From Palleniella muris (GTDB lineage: Bacteria; Bacteroidota; Bacteroidia; Bacteroidales; Bacteroidaceae), in the NCBI RefSeq assembly GCF_004792655.1, contig NZ_SRZC01000026.1:1-52528 (forward strand): a stretch of 52,528 nt of DNA. The letters are read 5' to 3'. The first letter of the stretch is position 1; every line of letters begins with the position of its first letter. The notes beneath the pieces were generated by a model. The model searched no databases. It was not told the origin of the DNA and was given only the letters and a program-made list of their open reading frames with translations. Both the position numbers and the translations under genes were made by a program. Below, piece by piece: positions 42,104-50,720 of the stretch.

Positions 42104-43411
42104 ATGACAAAATCAAATGTAAAGCCGGCTACCAGCAAACTTGGCGTTATGGTTGTTGGCTGCGGAGCAGTCTCCACAACGTTTATGACAGGTGTGCTCA
42201 TGGCTCGCAAGGGTCTGGCAAAGCCTGTTGGCGCAATGACGCAGTATGACAAAATCCGTGTGGGCAAGGGCGATGACAAGAAGTACCTGTCATACGGAGA
42301 AATCGTGCCACTCACAGACCTCAACGATATTGTATTCGGTACTTGGGACGTATATCCTGCAAACGCTTTCGAGGCAGCAGTCAATGCTGATGTGCTCAAG
42401 GCAAAGGACATTCTCCCTGTCCAGGATGAGCTGGAGAAGATTGTCCCAATGACAGCTTGCTTCGACAAGGATTTCGCTGCGCGCCTTGACGGAACACACG
42501 TGAAGGACTGCAAGACACGTTGGGAGATGGTTGAAGCTCTTCGCAACGACATCAAAGAGTTCAAGGCTATCAACAATTGCGAACGCATCGTGATGCTTTG
42601 GGCTGCTTCCACAGAGGTTTATGTGCCAATCAACATGGCAGTGCATGACACACTTGAGCATCTTGAGGCTGCCATGAAGGCAAACGATACAAAGAACATC
42701 GCTCCTTCCATGTGCTACGCTTATGCTGCTCTTGCCGAGGGTGCGCCATTCATCATGGGTGCTCCTAACACAACAGTAGACATCCCTGCAATGTGGGAGA
42801 TGGCTGAGAAGACTCAGATGCCTATCTGCGGCAAGGACTTCAAGACAGGACAGACTCTCGTAAAGTCCGGTTTCGCTCCTATCATCGGCACACGCTGCCT
42901 CGGCCTGAACGGATGGTTCTCAACAAACATCCTCGGCAACCGCGACGGTCTTGTGCTCGATGAGCCTGCCAACTTCCGCACAAAGGAGGTTTCAAAGCTC
43001 TCTACTCTCGAGTCAATCCTCATGGCAGAGAAGCAGCCTGACCTCTATACAGACTATTACCATAAGGTGCGCATTAACTACTACCCACCTCGCAACGACG
43101 AGAAGGAGGCTTGGGACAACATCGACATCTTCGGATGGATGGGCTACCCTATGCAAATCAAGATCAACTTCCTCTGCCGCGACTCTATCCTCGCTGCTCC
43201 GGTATGTCTTGACCTCGTGCTCCTTTCTGACCTCGCAGCACGTGCAGGTAAGGTTGGCACACAGCGTTTCCTCTCATTCTTCCTGAAGTCTCCTATGCAC
43301 GACTATACAAAGGGAGAGGTTCCTGTAAACCACCTCTACCAGCAGTACACTATCCTCAAGAACGCCATCCGTGAGATGGGCGGCTATGAGGCTGACGAGG
43401 AACTCGACTAA
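42104..43411 (+). CDS. ino1: myo-Inositol-3-phosphate synthase
   Basis: 435 residues from ATG 42104; an earlier in-frame ATG at 42008 overlaps the previous gene. NAD loop VMVVGCGAVSTTFMTGV, then NCERIVMLWAASTEVY, INMAVHDTLEHLEAAM, SMCYAYAALAEGAPFIMGAPNTT, CGKDFKTGQTLVKSG (conserved lysines) and SLEDSIL-like positions replaced by CRDSILAAPVCLDLV near the end. It makes inositol 3-phosphate from glucose 6-phosphate with NAD as a catalyst. It supplies the head group for the lipids made by the four genes upstream. Codon choice (CTC/CGC-rich) is stronger than in neighbours, as in highly expressed genes. Confidence 0.93.
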   Translation: MTKSNVKPATSKLGVMVVGCGAVSTTFMTGVLMARKGLAKPVGAMTQYDKIRVGKGDDKKYLSYGEIVPLTDLNDIVFGTWDVYPANAFEAAVNADVLKAKDILPVQDELEKIVPMTACFDKDFAARLDGTHVKDCKTRWEMVEALRNDIKEFKAINNCERIVMLWAASTEVYVPINMAVHDTLEHLEAAMKANDTKNIAPSMCYAYAALAEGAPFIMGAPNTTVDIPAMWEMAEKTQMPICGKDFKTGQTLVKSGFAPIIGTRCLGLNGWFSTNILGNRDGLVLDEPANFRTKEVSKLSTLESILMAEKQPDLYTDYYHKVRINYYPPRNDEKEAWDNIDIFGWMGYPMQIKINFLCRDSILAAPVCLDLVLLSDLAARAGKVGTQRFLSFFLKSPMHDYTKGEVPVNHLYQQYTILKNAIREMGGYEADEELD

Positions 43412-43421
43412 AAACACTTGA

Positions 43422-45983
43422 ATGGTAAAAAGATTTTTCATTTCATGCGTCCTGCTGCTTATGGTAGCAGCAGGCGCATTTTCTCAAAAGATAACAGGCG
43501 TTGTCGTTGACGCTGCCACAGGAGACAGCATTCCAATGGCAGGCGTTGTCTACCGCACCCATCATGTCATGGCTGCGGCGGACTATAACGGACGTTTCTC
43601 CATTGCAAGGCACAATGGATGGAAACTTTATTTTACCGCTATGGGCTACAAGACGAAGGAAATCCTCGTCAACGAGAAGACCAAAAACCATATAGTGGTA
43701 AAGCTGAGGCCGGACACAAAGCAACTCCAAGAGGTCGTTGTCAAGTCAAAACGAGGCAAGTATTCACGCAAGAACAATCCTGCTGTGGAACTCATGAAGC
43801 GTGTCATCGCTGCAAAGAAGAAGACTGACCTTGACAATAACAGCTATTATGAGTTCTACAAATACCAGAAACTTACGCTTGCCAAGAACAATGTCTCTCC
43901 TGAAGACATTCAGGAACAAAAGGAGAAAGGCAATAAAGATTGGCTTGTCGACCAGATAGAGGTTTGCCCGATGAACGGCAAACTGATATGCCCTGTGCAG
44001 ATTTCCGAGACGGTTTCCCGAAAAGTGTACAGGAAAGACCCGCGTGCAGAGAAGACCACTGTCCTTGGAGAAAGCTCCACCGGTGTGGCGAACCTTGTGG
44101 AGACAGCAGGAAACATCCTTGATGCATCGATGAAGGACATCTTCACCGATGTGGACATCTACGATGACCAGGTGCGCCTCCTGCAGTTCCCTTTCACCTC
44201 GCCGATAGGCAAGGATGCCATCGGTTTCTACCGCTACTACATTGTCGACACCTGCCTTGTGGACAAAGACGAGTGCATCCGCCTGACATTTGTTCCTAAC
44301 AACCAGCAGGACTTCGGATTCCGTGGCGATATATGGGTGCTCAACGACTCCACGCTGCATGTCCGCAAAGTGTCGCTGACCATACCGAAGAAGTCGGATG
44401 TCAACTTTGTGGACAACATGAAGATTGAGCAGGAGTATGTCAAACTGCCTGACGGGCAGTGGGTGCTCGATACAGACAACATGCTTGTCGAACTGAAACT
44501 CAACCGCATGCTTAACAATGCGGTGGTGATAAGGACCACAAAACTCTCCAACTATAGTTTCAAGGAACTTCCGAAACGTGACTTCCGTGGCACGGCAACG
44601 CATGTCGTCGACCAGGATGCACGTAACCGTGGAAAGGATTTCTGGAACCAGTTCCGCACGGTGCAGCTGACCAAGTCCGAGGAGAGCGTGGGCGGATTCG
44701 CCAAGAGTGTGGCAAACATTCCGGGAATGAAGACCGTCCTCTTTGTGCTCAAAGCCTTCATGAACAACTATGTGGAGTGTACTCTCAGTGATTCCATACC
44801 GTCAAAGTTTGACATCGGTCCTGTCAACACAATCGTCAACAAGAACATTGTCGACGGATGGCGCTTCAGGCTTTCCGGACGCACCACTGCCGCATTGAAC
44901 AACCATCTCTTCTGGAACGGCTATGTGGCTTACGGTGCGGAGAGTGCGAAATGGTACTATTCGACGCAGTTCACGTGGTCTCTGAACAAGAAGCACAGAG
45001 AGCCTTGGGAGTTCCCTATACGCCAGTTCACTTTCCGTTCGGAATATGACATCATGTCACCGTCGGACAAATTCCTTCTGACAAACAAGGACAACATGTT
45101 CATGGCGTTCAAGACGCGTGAGGTGGACAAGCTCTATTTCTACAACCGCCAGCAGCTTGAATTCAAGTACGAGACACTTGCAGGCTTCGCAACGACCGTA
45201 GGTCTGAAGACCGAAGGCATCAAAGGTGCGGCTGAAATGCAGTTCCACGCGATTGACGGTACACCGTTTGACAAGGAAATACGTACCACAGAGGCGCACA
45301 TAGGGTTCCGTTTCGCCCCGGGAGAGACCTTCATCAACACAAAGCAGCGCCGCTACCCAATCAATCTCGATGCGCCAATCTTCGCCATTGACCATACCGT
45401 TGCCGTGGACGGAGTGCTTGGAGGAAAGTACAAGATGAACTTCACGGAGGCATCAATCTACAAGCGTTTCTGGCTCAATTCATGGGGAAAGCTCGACATC
45501 TATGTAGCAGGAGGAGCACAGTGGGACGTTGTCCCGTTCCCATTGCTCATCATGCCGCGCGTCAACCTTGGATGGTTGTCACAGCCGGGAACATACACAT
45601 TCCAGCTGATGAACAACATGGAGTTCCTCAATGACCGCTATGCCATGTGGCATGTGTCCTGGGATCTTAACGGAAAGCTCTTCAACCGCGTGCCGTTGCT
45701 TAAGAAACTGAAGTGGCGTGAGTTCATCTCTTTCCGCGGAATGTACGGCAAACTGACCAACAAGAACAACCCTTACCTGCAGGAAAACATGGGAAGCGAC
45801 ATCCTGTTGCAGTTCCCTGTCGGATGTAACATCATGAGCAGCAAGCCTTATGCGGAAATATGCGTCGGTGTGCATAACATCTTCAAGTTCCTTGAGGTAG
45901 ACTACGTCCACCGTCTCTCCTACAACGACCTTGACACAGCCATAAAGAATGGTGTGCGCTTCGCCATAAACATGACATTCTAA
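43422..45983 (+). CDS. DUF5686 outer-membrane protein with carboxypeptidase-D-like N-domain
   Basis: 853 residues. Signal peptide 1-21 (GAFSQ). Residues 22-100 are a CarboxypepD_reg-like beta domain (KITGVVVDAATGDSIPMAGVVYR). The DUF5686 core follows (NPAVELMKRVIAAKKKTDLDNNSYYEFYKYQKL in part). The C-terminal half has many alternating strands and ends in FAINMTF, with a terminal Phe, as outer-membrane barrels do. Function of the family is unknown. Only 10 bases separate it from the inositol-phosphate synthase gene, so it is probably in the same transcript. A strong terminator follows. Confidence 0.88.
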   Translation: MVKRFFISCVLLLMVAAGAFSQKITGVVVDAATGDSIPMAGVVYRTHHVMAAADYNGRFSIARHNGWKLYFTAMGYKTKEILVNEKTKNHIVVKLRPDTKQLQEVVVKSKRGKYSRKNNPAVELMKRVIAAKKKTDLDNNSYYEFYKYQKLTLAKNNVSPEDIQEQKEKGNKDWLVDQIEVCPMNGKLICPVQISETVSRKVYRKDPRAEKTTVLGESSTGVANLVETAGNILDASMKDIFTDVDIYDDQVRLLQFPFTSPIGKDAIGFYRYYIVDTCLVDKDECIRLTFVPNNQQDFGFRGDIWVLNDSTLHVRKVSLTIPKKSDVNFVDNMKIEQEYVKLPDGQWVLDTDNMLVELKLNRMLNNAVVIRTTKLSNYSFKELPKRDFRGTATHVVDQDARNRGKDFWNQFRTVQLTKSEESVGGFAKSVANIPGMKTVLFVLKAFMNNYVECTLSDSIPSKFDIGPVNTIVNKNIVDGWRFRLSGRTTAALNNHLFWNGYVAYGAESAKWYYSTQFTWSLNKKHREPWEFPIRQFTFRSEYDIMSPSDKFLLTNKDNMFMAFKTREVDKLYFYNRQQLEFKYETLAGFATTVGLKTEGIKGAAEMQFHAIDGTPFDKEIRTTEAHIGFRFAPGETFINTKQRRYPINLDAPIFAIDHTVAVDGVLGGKYKMNFTEASIYKRFWLNSWGKLDIYVAGGAQWDVVPFPLLIMPRVNLGWLSQPGTYTFQLMNNMEFLNDRYAMWHVSWDLNGKLFNRVPLLKKLKWREFISFRGMYGKLTNKNNPYLQENMGSDILLQFPVGCNIMSSKPYAEICVGVHNIFKFLEVDYVHRLSYNDLDTAIKNGVRFAINMTF

Positions 45984-45990
45984 AGGAGTG

Positions 45991-46070
45991 GGGTGTAGGT
46001 GTTTTTTAGGGTCAGTACTGTCCTTATTGTCAGAATTGACAGTACTGACCCTAAAAAAATCCCTACACCC
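45991..46070. terminator. Bidirectional terminator between convergent genes
   Basis: Long inverted repeat, arms 45991-46022 and 46038-46070, with T6 in one arm and A7 in the other, so that each strand has a stem and T tract. Core AGGGTCAGTACTGTC pairs with GACAGTACTGACCCT. The last codons of the symporter gene (stop 46063-46065) lie in the right arm. Confidence 0.9.
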
Positions 46071-47472
46071 TTAAAAGGGCTAACCCCACAAAGGTCAGCA
46101 AACCATTAAGCATAAGTAGTTCGTAACCGAATTGGTATCCAAGGAGGTTGCGAACTATTTCGTTTATAATAAAGCACATGACCGGTGCCATGACGCATAC
46201 AACGGGTACAAATTTGTCCTTCACACTGTACTTTGTGAACAGTCCGAAGGCAAACAGTCCCAGCAGCGGGCCATAGGTGTAGCCGACAACAGTATATACA
46301 AGATTGATGACACTCGACGAGCCTATGCTGCCAAAAAGCACCACGGCAAGCGCAAACACCACGGCAACTCCGATGTGAACCCTCTTGCGCAGCTTCTCAT
46401 TCTGTGTGTTCTCGCATATATCCACACAGAAACTTGTTGTCAGTGAGGTAAGGGTGGAGTCGGCAGTGGAGAAGGATGTAGAGACAATCCCTATAAAGAA
46501 AAGCACCGCCGCCCATGTCCCGAGCTCTCCAGTGGCAGCAAACATAGGCAGCAACTCGTCACCTTTCTCCGGCACCGGGACACCGTCCTGCCGGCACAGC
46601 ATCAGCAGCAACACACCAAGGAACAGGAACATGGCATTTACAGGCACAAACGCCATGCCGTAGGAACACATGTCCTTGCGCGCATCATGCAGGGTTCTGC
46701 ATGTGAGATTCTTCTGCATGACATCCTGGTCAAGACCTGTCATGACAATCACGGTGAAGATTCCTGAGACAAACTGTTTCCAGAAATTCAGTGTGGAGCC
46801 AAAATCATCGAAGACAAAGATGCGCGACCGGCTGTCGTCCCATACCGCCTGCCAAAGTTCGGCTAACGGCATGCCCAGCTTTTCGGTGACGGCAACAATG
46901 ATAAGCCCTGCCGAAACGAGCATGCACGCCGTCTGCAATGTGTCCGTCCACACCAATGTCTTTATGCCTCCACGCCGTGTATAGAGCCATATCATGGCGA
47001 CAAGTCCCGCCACAGTAGCCCCAAAAGGGATGCCGTAACCGTCAAGCACAAACGTCTGGAGCAGCATGCACACGACGTAGAACTTTATCGCCGAACCGGA
47101 CAGCTTCGACAGAAGGAAGAACCATGCACCGGTCTTGTAGCTGCGCTTCCCAAGCCTTTCCCCGAGATAAGTGTAAATGGAGGTGAGGTTCAGCCGGTAA
47201 TACAACGGCAGGAGGATGTACGCCACGGCAAAGTAGCCGAACACAAAACCCATGCACATCTGCAGGTACGTCATCTGCTGCGTCATCACCATGCCGGGGA
47301 CAGACACAAAAGTCACGCCCGACACACTTGCGCCGACCATGCCGAACGCCACCATGTACCACCGCGACTGCCTTTCCGCACGGAAAAAAGCGTCATTGCC
47401 CGCCTTCCCGGAGGTAAGTCTGCCGAAAAGGAAGAGCAATGCAAAATAGATTATAATTACAGTAAGTATCAT
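46063..47472 (-). CDS. Sodium:solute symporter (SSS family)
   Basis: 469 residues from ATG 47472; the longer frame to 47556 is rich in basic residues and not needed. About 13 membrane helices. The first helix (MILTVIIIYFALLFLFGRL), GMVGASVSGVTFVSVPGMV (conserved S-G-x-x-F), and FIGIVSTSFSTADSTLTSLTTSF (sodium-site serines) match the family. The substrate cannot be told; sugars, amino acids, sialic acid and others are moved by relatives. The LysR gene lies upstream on the same strand, 120 bases away, and may control it. Confidence 0.9.
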   Translation of the reverse strand: MILTVIIIYFALLFLFGRLTSGKAGNDAFFRAERQSRWYMVAFGMVGASVSGVTFVSVPGMVMTQQMTYLQMCMGFVFGYFAVAYILLPLYYRLNLTSIYTYLGERLGKRSYKTGAWFFLLSKLSGSAIKFYVVCMLLQTFVLDGYGIPFGATVAGLVAMIWLYTRRGGIKTLVWTDTLQTACMLVSAGLIIVAVTEKLGMPLAELWQAVWDDSRSRIFVFDDFGSTLNFWKQFVSGIFTVIVMTGLDQDVMQKNLTCRTLHDARKDMCSYGMAFVPVNAMFLFLGVLLLMLCRQDGVPVPEKGDELLPMFAATGELGTWAAVLFFIGIVSTSFSTADSTLTSLTTSFCVDICENTQNEKLRKRVHIGVAVVFALAVVLFGSIGSSSVINLVYTVVGYTYGPLLGLFAFGLFTKYSVKDKFVPVVCVMAPVMCFIINEIVRNLLGYQFGYELLMLNGLLTFVGLALLRV

Positions 47473-47592
47473 TCCGCTTGCAAATTTCGCAATATTTCTC
47501 CATATATGCAAGCAAATCAAAAGTTTTTTCCACCGCTTCCTTTGGCGGCTTGCCACCGGTCAGGCAGTGGCAGAGAATGCTCTGCAAGGCAT

Positions 47593-48495
47593 TCATCCGA
47601 GCCATTGCCCTATGCGCTTCTTCACAAGCGATGTCTCACAAAGGATGCGTATGAACTCCTTTGCACCCTCTTTCTTGTAACGGTCTTTAAGCATTTGCAC
47701 ACAGCCTTCCATGCGGCAGCCCTCATGATTGATGGGTATTGCGCGCAGTTCCTCGCTGTCCTCCGTGGCGGATGCCGACAGGATTGTGCATATTCCGGTG
47801 TTCCTCACAAGGCGCAGCAGCGGCGTCACCTCGTCCATTTCCACCCTGACATTAAGCTCCGCAGTGTCCGGCATTATGGAATCCAGTATGTTGCGAGCCT
47901 GCAATCCCTTCGCCGGCAGTGCCACAGGGAAGCCGGAGAGGTCGGCAATGGTGACATGACTCTTCCTTGCCAATGGATGGTCGCGGCGCACAATTACCGA
48001 CAGACTGTCCTCAAAGAGTATGTGCGACTCTATCTTCGGGTAATGCCCCTGTGGACGGAACGACAGCACGAAGTCAAGTTCACGCAGTGAGAGGCGTTCG
48101 ATAACCTCCGCCATAGGTTTGTAGATGATGTTCAGGCGTATGTTGGGATAGCGGCGCATGAATTCCTTCAGCGTCTCGTGCATCACCATGTTGAACGAGT
48201 GGGTCACACCGATGTTCAGTGTGCCGCACCGCAATCCTCGGAGGTCCTCTATGCGTTGTGCGCAGTCGTCGGCAGCCTGCACCGTCTTTTCCGCAAACGG
48301 CAGCAGTTCCATGCCCGCCTCTGTCAGCGTCACCTCATGGGAGTTGCGGAAGAAGAGTGTGCTGCCGAGGGTGTCCTCCAGCTGCTTTATGGTCTGTGAG
48401 AAGGTGCTCTGCGTCACGCACATCTTGCGTGCCGCCTCAGAGAAGTTCAGGCATTTTGCCAGTGCGATGAATGATTTCAGATGTCTAAGTTCCAT
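47593..48495 (-). CDS. LysR-type transcriptional regulator
   Basis: 300 residues. N-terminal winged helix-turn-helix (MELRHLKSFIALAKCLNFSEAARKMCVTQSTFSQTIKQLE, in part, 1-60), followed by the effector-binding domain (GTLNIGVTHSFNMVMHETLKEFMRRYPNIRL, then FVLSFRPQGHYPKIE). The cysteines at 223 and elsewhere do not match OxyR's pair. CynR/CysB-like in size; the effector is unknown. Its likely promoter region contains a tandem array of promoter repeats (48904-49048) and a MITE-like element (48524-48888) between the promoters and the gene. Confidence 0.92.
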   Translation of the reverse strand: MELRHLKSFIALAKCLNFSEAARKMCVTQSTFSQTIKQLEDTLGSTLFFRNSHEVTLTEAGMELLPFAEKTVQAADDCAQRIEDLRGLRCGTLNIGVTHSFNMVMHETLKEFMRRYPNIRLNIIYKPMAEVIERLSLRELDFVLSFRPQGHYPKIESHILFEDSLSVIVRRDHPLARKSHVTIADLSGFPVALPAKGLQARNILDSIMPDTAELNVRVEMDEVTPLLRLVRNTGICTILSASATEDSEELRAIPINHEGCRMEGCVQMLKDRYKKEGAKEFIRILCETSLVKKRIGQWLG

Positions 48496-48523
48496 GAATC
48501 TTCAGACGATTAATGTTTTTGTT

Positions 48524-48888
48524 TATTGGTGTCCGGTAAAAAACAATGACAATCAGGAAAGATTTTACATATCACCATCTTATGAGGTTTTTCTTTCAAA
48601 ATGGTCTTGTCTCGGGAACCGCGTCAGCGGTGACAAGAGAGTAGCTGTGGGTAGCACCCGCAGATTGTAATACAAAACACCAAACAACGACCGATTTATC
48701 GGTCGAACAGCCCTACGGTACTCACTTTTATTCGACCGATAAATCGGTCGCGCACAGAGCGTTGCTACATTCCGTGGGTGCTACCCACGGCTACTTTCTT
48801 GCCACCGCTAACGCGGTTCTCTGCCCGGAAACATCCGGACATTGCATATACAATCAGAGATGTATTTGCGTTTTATCGGACGCCAATA
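48524..48888. mobile_element. MITE-like element, copy 1, with an extra internal palindrome
   Basis: About 365 bases without an ORF. Terminal inverted repeats: TATTGGTGTCCGGTAAAA at 48524-48541 and its imperfect complement at 48871-48888. The outer parts (48531-48613 and 48799-48880) match, in reverse orientation, the whole of the copy at 49731-49908. Inserted in the middle (48614-48798) is a palindromic stretch: arms from 48614 with AACCGCGTCAGCGGTGACAA and AGTAGCTGTGGGTAGCACCC, and within it CGACCGATTTATCGGTCG (48688-48705) and CGACCGATAAATCGGTCG (48733-48750). It needs a transposase elsewhere to move. Confidence 0.8.
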
Positions 48889-48903
48889 GTTTTTTTATTG
48901 GTG

Positions 48904-49048
48904 TGCAAAGATAATGCCAACCGAGTGCAATAGAATTCATTTTAAATTGCCGAGGTGCAGCTTATTTTATGCAAAGATAATGCCAACCGAGTGCAATAGA
49001 ATTCATTCTGAATTGCCGAGGTGCAGCTTGTCTTATGCAAAGGTAATG
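48904..49048 (-). repeat. Tandem 66-bp repeats carrying minus-strand promoters
   Basis: Two full copies (48904-48969, 48970-49035; two short differences) and a partial third (49036-49048). On the minus strand each unit holds TATCTTTG (third copy TACCTTTG), the -7 consensus, with TTGC about 20 bases upstream. They point toward lysR. In one plus frame they give a repeating peptide, which I regard as an artefact. Confidence 0.75.
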
Positions 49049-49083
49049 TATTTTTCCGTAAACAGCAACAGTGTGGCGTTTTT

Positions 49084-49557
49084 TCAGCGTGTGGCAGAGA
49101 AGGAATACCGTTTGAAACAGAATATCGGCACTGTCACACCGAGGAACATCAGCAGCACTATCGTGCAGCAGACAAGCCCGTTATAGTTCAGCAGATACAG
49201 CTGGTGCATGAACTCACTCTCTGAGGTATGCTGCACGCAGGCGATGAGTGCCTGCATGGCGCGGTAGGCATACATGCCCGGAATCATAGGGAGGAGGGCA
49301 GGGAAGGACATGCTTTCCGCCGGTGCCTTCCAATGAGACGAGACGGGGATTGACAGCAGACCTATGACGAGGCTGCCGATGAAGCCGGCGGGGATTATAG
49401 TGACGCCAAACTGCCCTGTCAGCAGAGTCCTTGTGGCATGGCCCGCAGCGGCGAGGATGGCGCATCCTGTGAACGCCTTGACAGGCACATTGCTTATGCT
49501 TCCGAAGCCTATTGCGGCTATTGCGGCAAAGAATGAATCTTCGATTATTGGTAACAT
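49084..49557 (-). CDS. ThrE-type threonine/serine exporter, C-terminal half protein
   Basis: 157 residues with about five membrane helices. FFAAIAAIGFGSISNVPVKAFTGCAILAAAGHATRTLL and LPMIPGMYAYRAMQALI (P-G-x-x-x-Y/F) follow the ThrE_2 (DUF3815) family. In Corynebacterium ThrE one chain holds both halves; here, as in many bacteria, two genes encode them. The partner lies at 49938-50720, separated by 380 bases that contain a MITE copy and palindromic repeats. Export of threonine or serine is by analogy. Confidence 0.88.
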   Translation of the reverse strand: MLPIIEDSFFAAIAAIGFGSISNVPVKAFTGCAILAAAGHATRTLLTGQFGVTIIPAGFIGSLVIGLLSIPVSSHWKAPAESMSFPALLPMIPGMYAYRAMQALIACVQHTSESEFMHQLYLLNYNGLVCCTIVLLMFLGVTVPIFCFKRYSFSATR

Positions 49558-49607
49558 GTTGTGGTAGTCGTTATGTGTGGGGAAATAAAGTGAAATCTTT
49601 CTCTTTG

Positions 49608-49691
49608 CAAAAGGTAACGGTTTGTGCTGTAAAAGGTAACCTTTCGTATGGTAAAAGGTAACACTTTGCAGCGCGAAAGGTTACCTTTTGC
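49608..49691. repeat. Palindromic repeat with GTTACC cores (copy D)
   Basis: Four units in 84 bases: GCAAAAGGTAACGGTTTG, TGTAAAAGGTAACCTTTCG, GGTAAAAGGTAACACTTTGC and GCGAAAGGTTACCTTTTGC. The second and fourth are palindromes. Same family as the copies at 13097, 25022 and 38040. It lies in the leader of the C-terminal exporter gene. Confidence 0.75.
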
Positions 49692-49730
49692 TTTGTTGTC
49701 TGTAATGTGTTGATTATCGGAATGTGATTG

Positions 49731-49908
49731 TTGTTGCCCGGTAAAGCGCAAATACATCTCTGATTGTGTATGCAATATCCGTATGTCTCTGTGCAGAGAA
49801 CCGCGTTAGCGGTGACAAGAGACAAGACCATTTTGAAAGAAAAACCTCATAAGATGGTGATATATAAGAGCTTTCCTGATTGTCATTGTTTTTTACCGGA
49901 CACAAATA
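49731..49908. mobile_element. MITE-like element, copy 2 (short form)
   Basis: About 178 bases. Ends TTGTTGCCCGGTAAAG (left) and TTTTACCGGACACAAATA (right) are imperfect inverted repeats. Over its length it matches copy 1 in reverse orientation, without copy 1's central 185 bases: the join is visible at GGTGACAAGAGACAAGACC. It lies between the two exporter genes. No ORF. Confidence 0.8.
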
Positions 49909-49937
49909 GAATGTAATATCTTTACTATTGTCGTTCG

Positions 49938-50720
49938 TCAGAATCCTTGGAAACTCATCAATGCAAGTCCGAGGTAAAGCCCTATGGACAGGCATACGGT
50001 GATGGTTATGGCATGGACGAAACGGCTCATGGCACAGATGTGATGCCCGTTGATGAGGTCGCTGACAGCGTTGAGGTACGGAATGCCGGGTATGAGATAG
50101 AGCACACTTGTGCCTAACGCTATGTCGGGAGTGCTGCCTATGTCGAAGACATAGCATGAGCAGGAGAGCACCGAGGAGACGCAGGCTGCAAGAATTGTCG
50201 CTATGCGCATGTCGACGCCATGCCTCCTGCAGAGCACACTTCGCAGGTGGAAGCCGCAGACAGTGGCAAGGAAGACAATGCCCATAGCTTGCCCATCGCC
50301 TTCGAAAAGACGGCAGAACGATGCGTTTGCGAGGGCGGCAAGCAAGGTCACCGCCCACAAGGGAATCCTTGCAGCATGGGTGATTCTTCGGTACTGCCTC
50401 ATGGCGACAGGCAGCGGTGTGCGGCGGTCAAGGCAGTTCCAGCTGAGTTTGCTCAGTGCGCTGACGGTGGAATAGTTGATTACGCTGCCGCTGATGGCCT
50501 TGCTGCATACCTCCGTCGTTCCGCTCTCGTCGTCCTTCAGCACCACTTCCACATGCCGCGGGTAGATGCTCACTTCCGCATTGCCGCCGTAAGCCTCCGC
50601 CATGCGCCCGACATTCTTCTCTATCCTCACCGTCGCCGCGCCGCATTCCAGCAGTGTGGTGGCGTAGCTGCACAGGAATGTCCCGAGCATTCCGGCATTG
50701 CTCCCCTTATTCGTCCTCAT
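49938..50720 (-). CDS. ThrE-type threonine/serine exporter, N-terminal half protein
   Basis: 260 residues from ATG 50720 (an alternative ATG lies ten codons later). The soluble part (LLECGAATVRIEKNVGRMAEAYG, then VEVVLKDDESGTTEV) and five helices (LPVAMRQYRRITHAARIPLWAVTLLAALANASFCRLFEGD in part; then SVLYLIPGIPYLNAVSDLINGH) follow the ThrE_1 (DUF1212) family. The start overlaps the preceding 59-codon ORF by 14 bases, so translation is probably coupled. Confidence 0.9.
   Translation of the reverse strand: MRTNKGSNAGMLGTFLCSYATTLLECGAATVRIEKNVGRMAEAYGGNAEVSIYPRHVEVVLKDDESGTTEVCSKAISGSVINYSTVSALSKLSWNCLDRRTPLPVAMRQYRRITHAARIPLWAVTLLAALANASFCRLFEGDGQAMGIVFLATVCGFHLRSVLCRRHGVDMRIATILAACVSSVLSCSCYVFDIGSTPDIALGTSVLYLIPGIPYLNAVSDLINGHHICAMSRFVHAITITVCLSIGLYLGLALMSFQGF

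Noticed and set aside
48904..49048. CRISPR array
   Set aside because: Only two and a fifth direct copies, with no distinct spacers and no cas genes in the window.
48914..49186. 90-codon plus-strand ORF with a repeated MPTECNRIH peptide
   Set aside because: The repeat is explained by the 66-base tandem DNA repeat, whose length is a multiple of three; the units carry promoters on the other strand, and no ribosome site or family support is seen.
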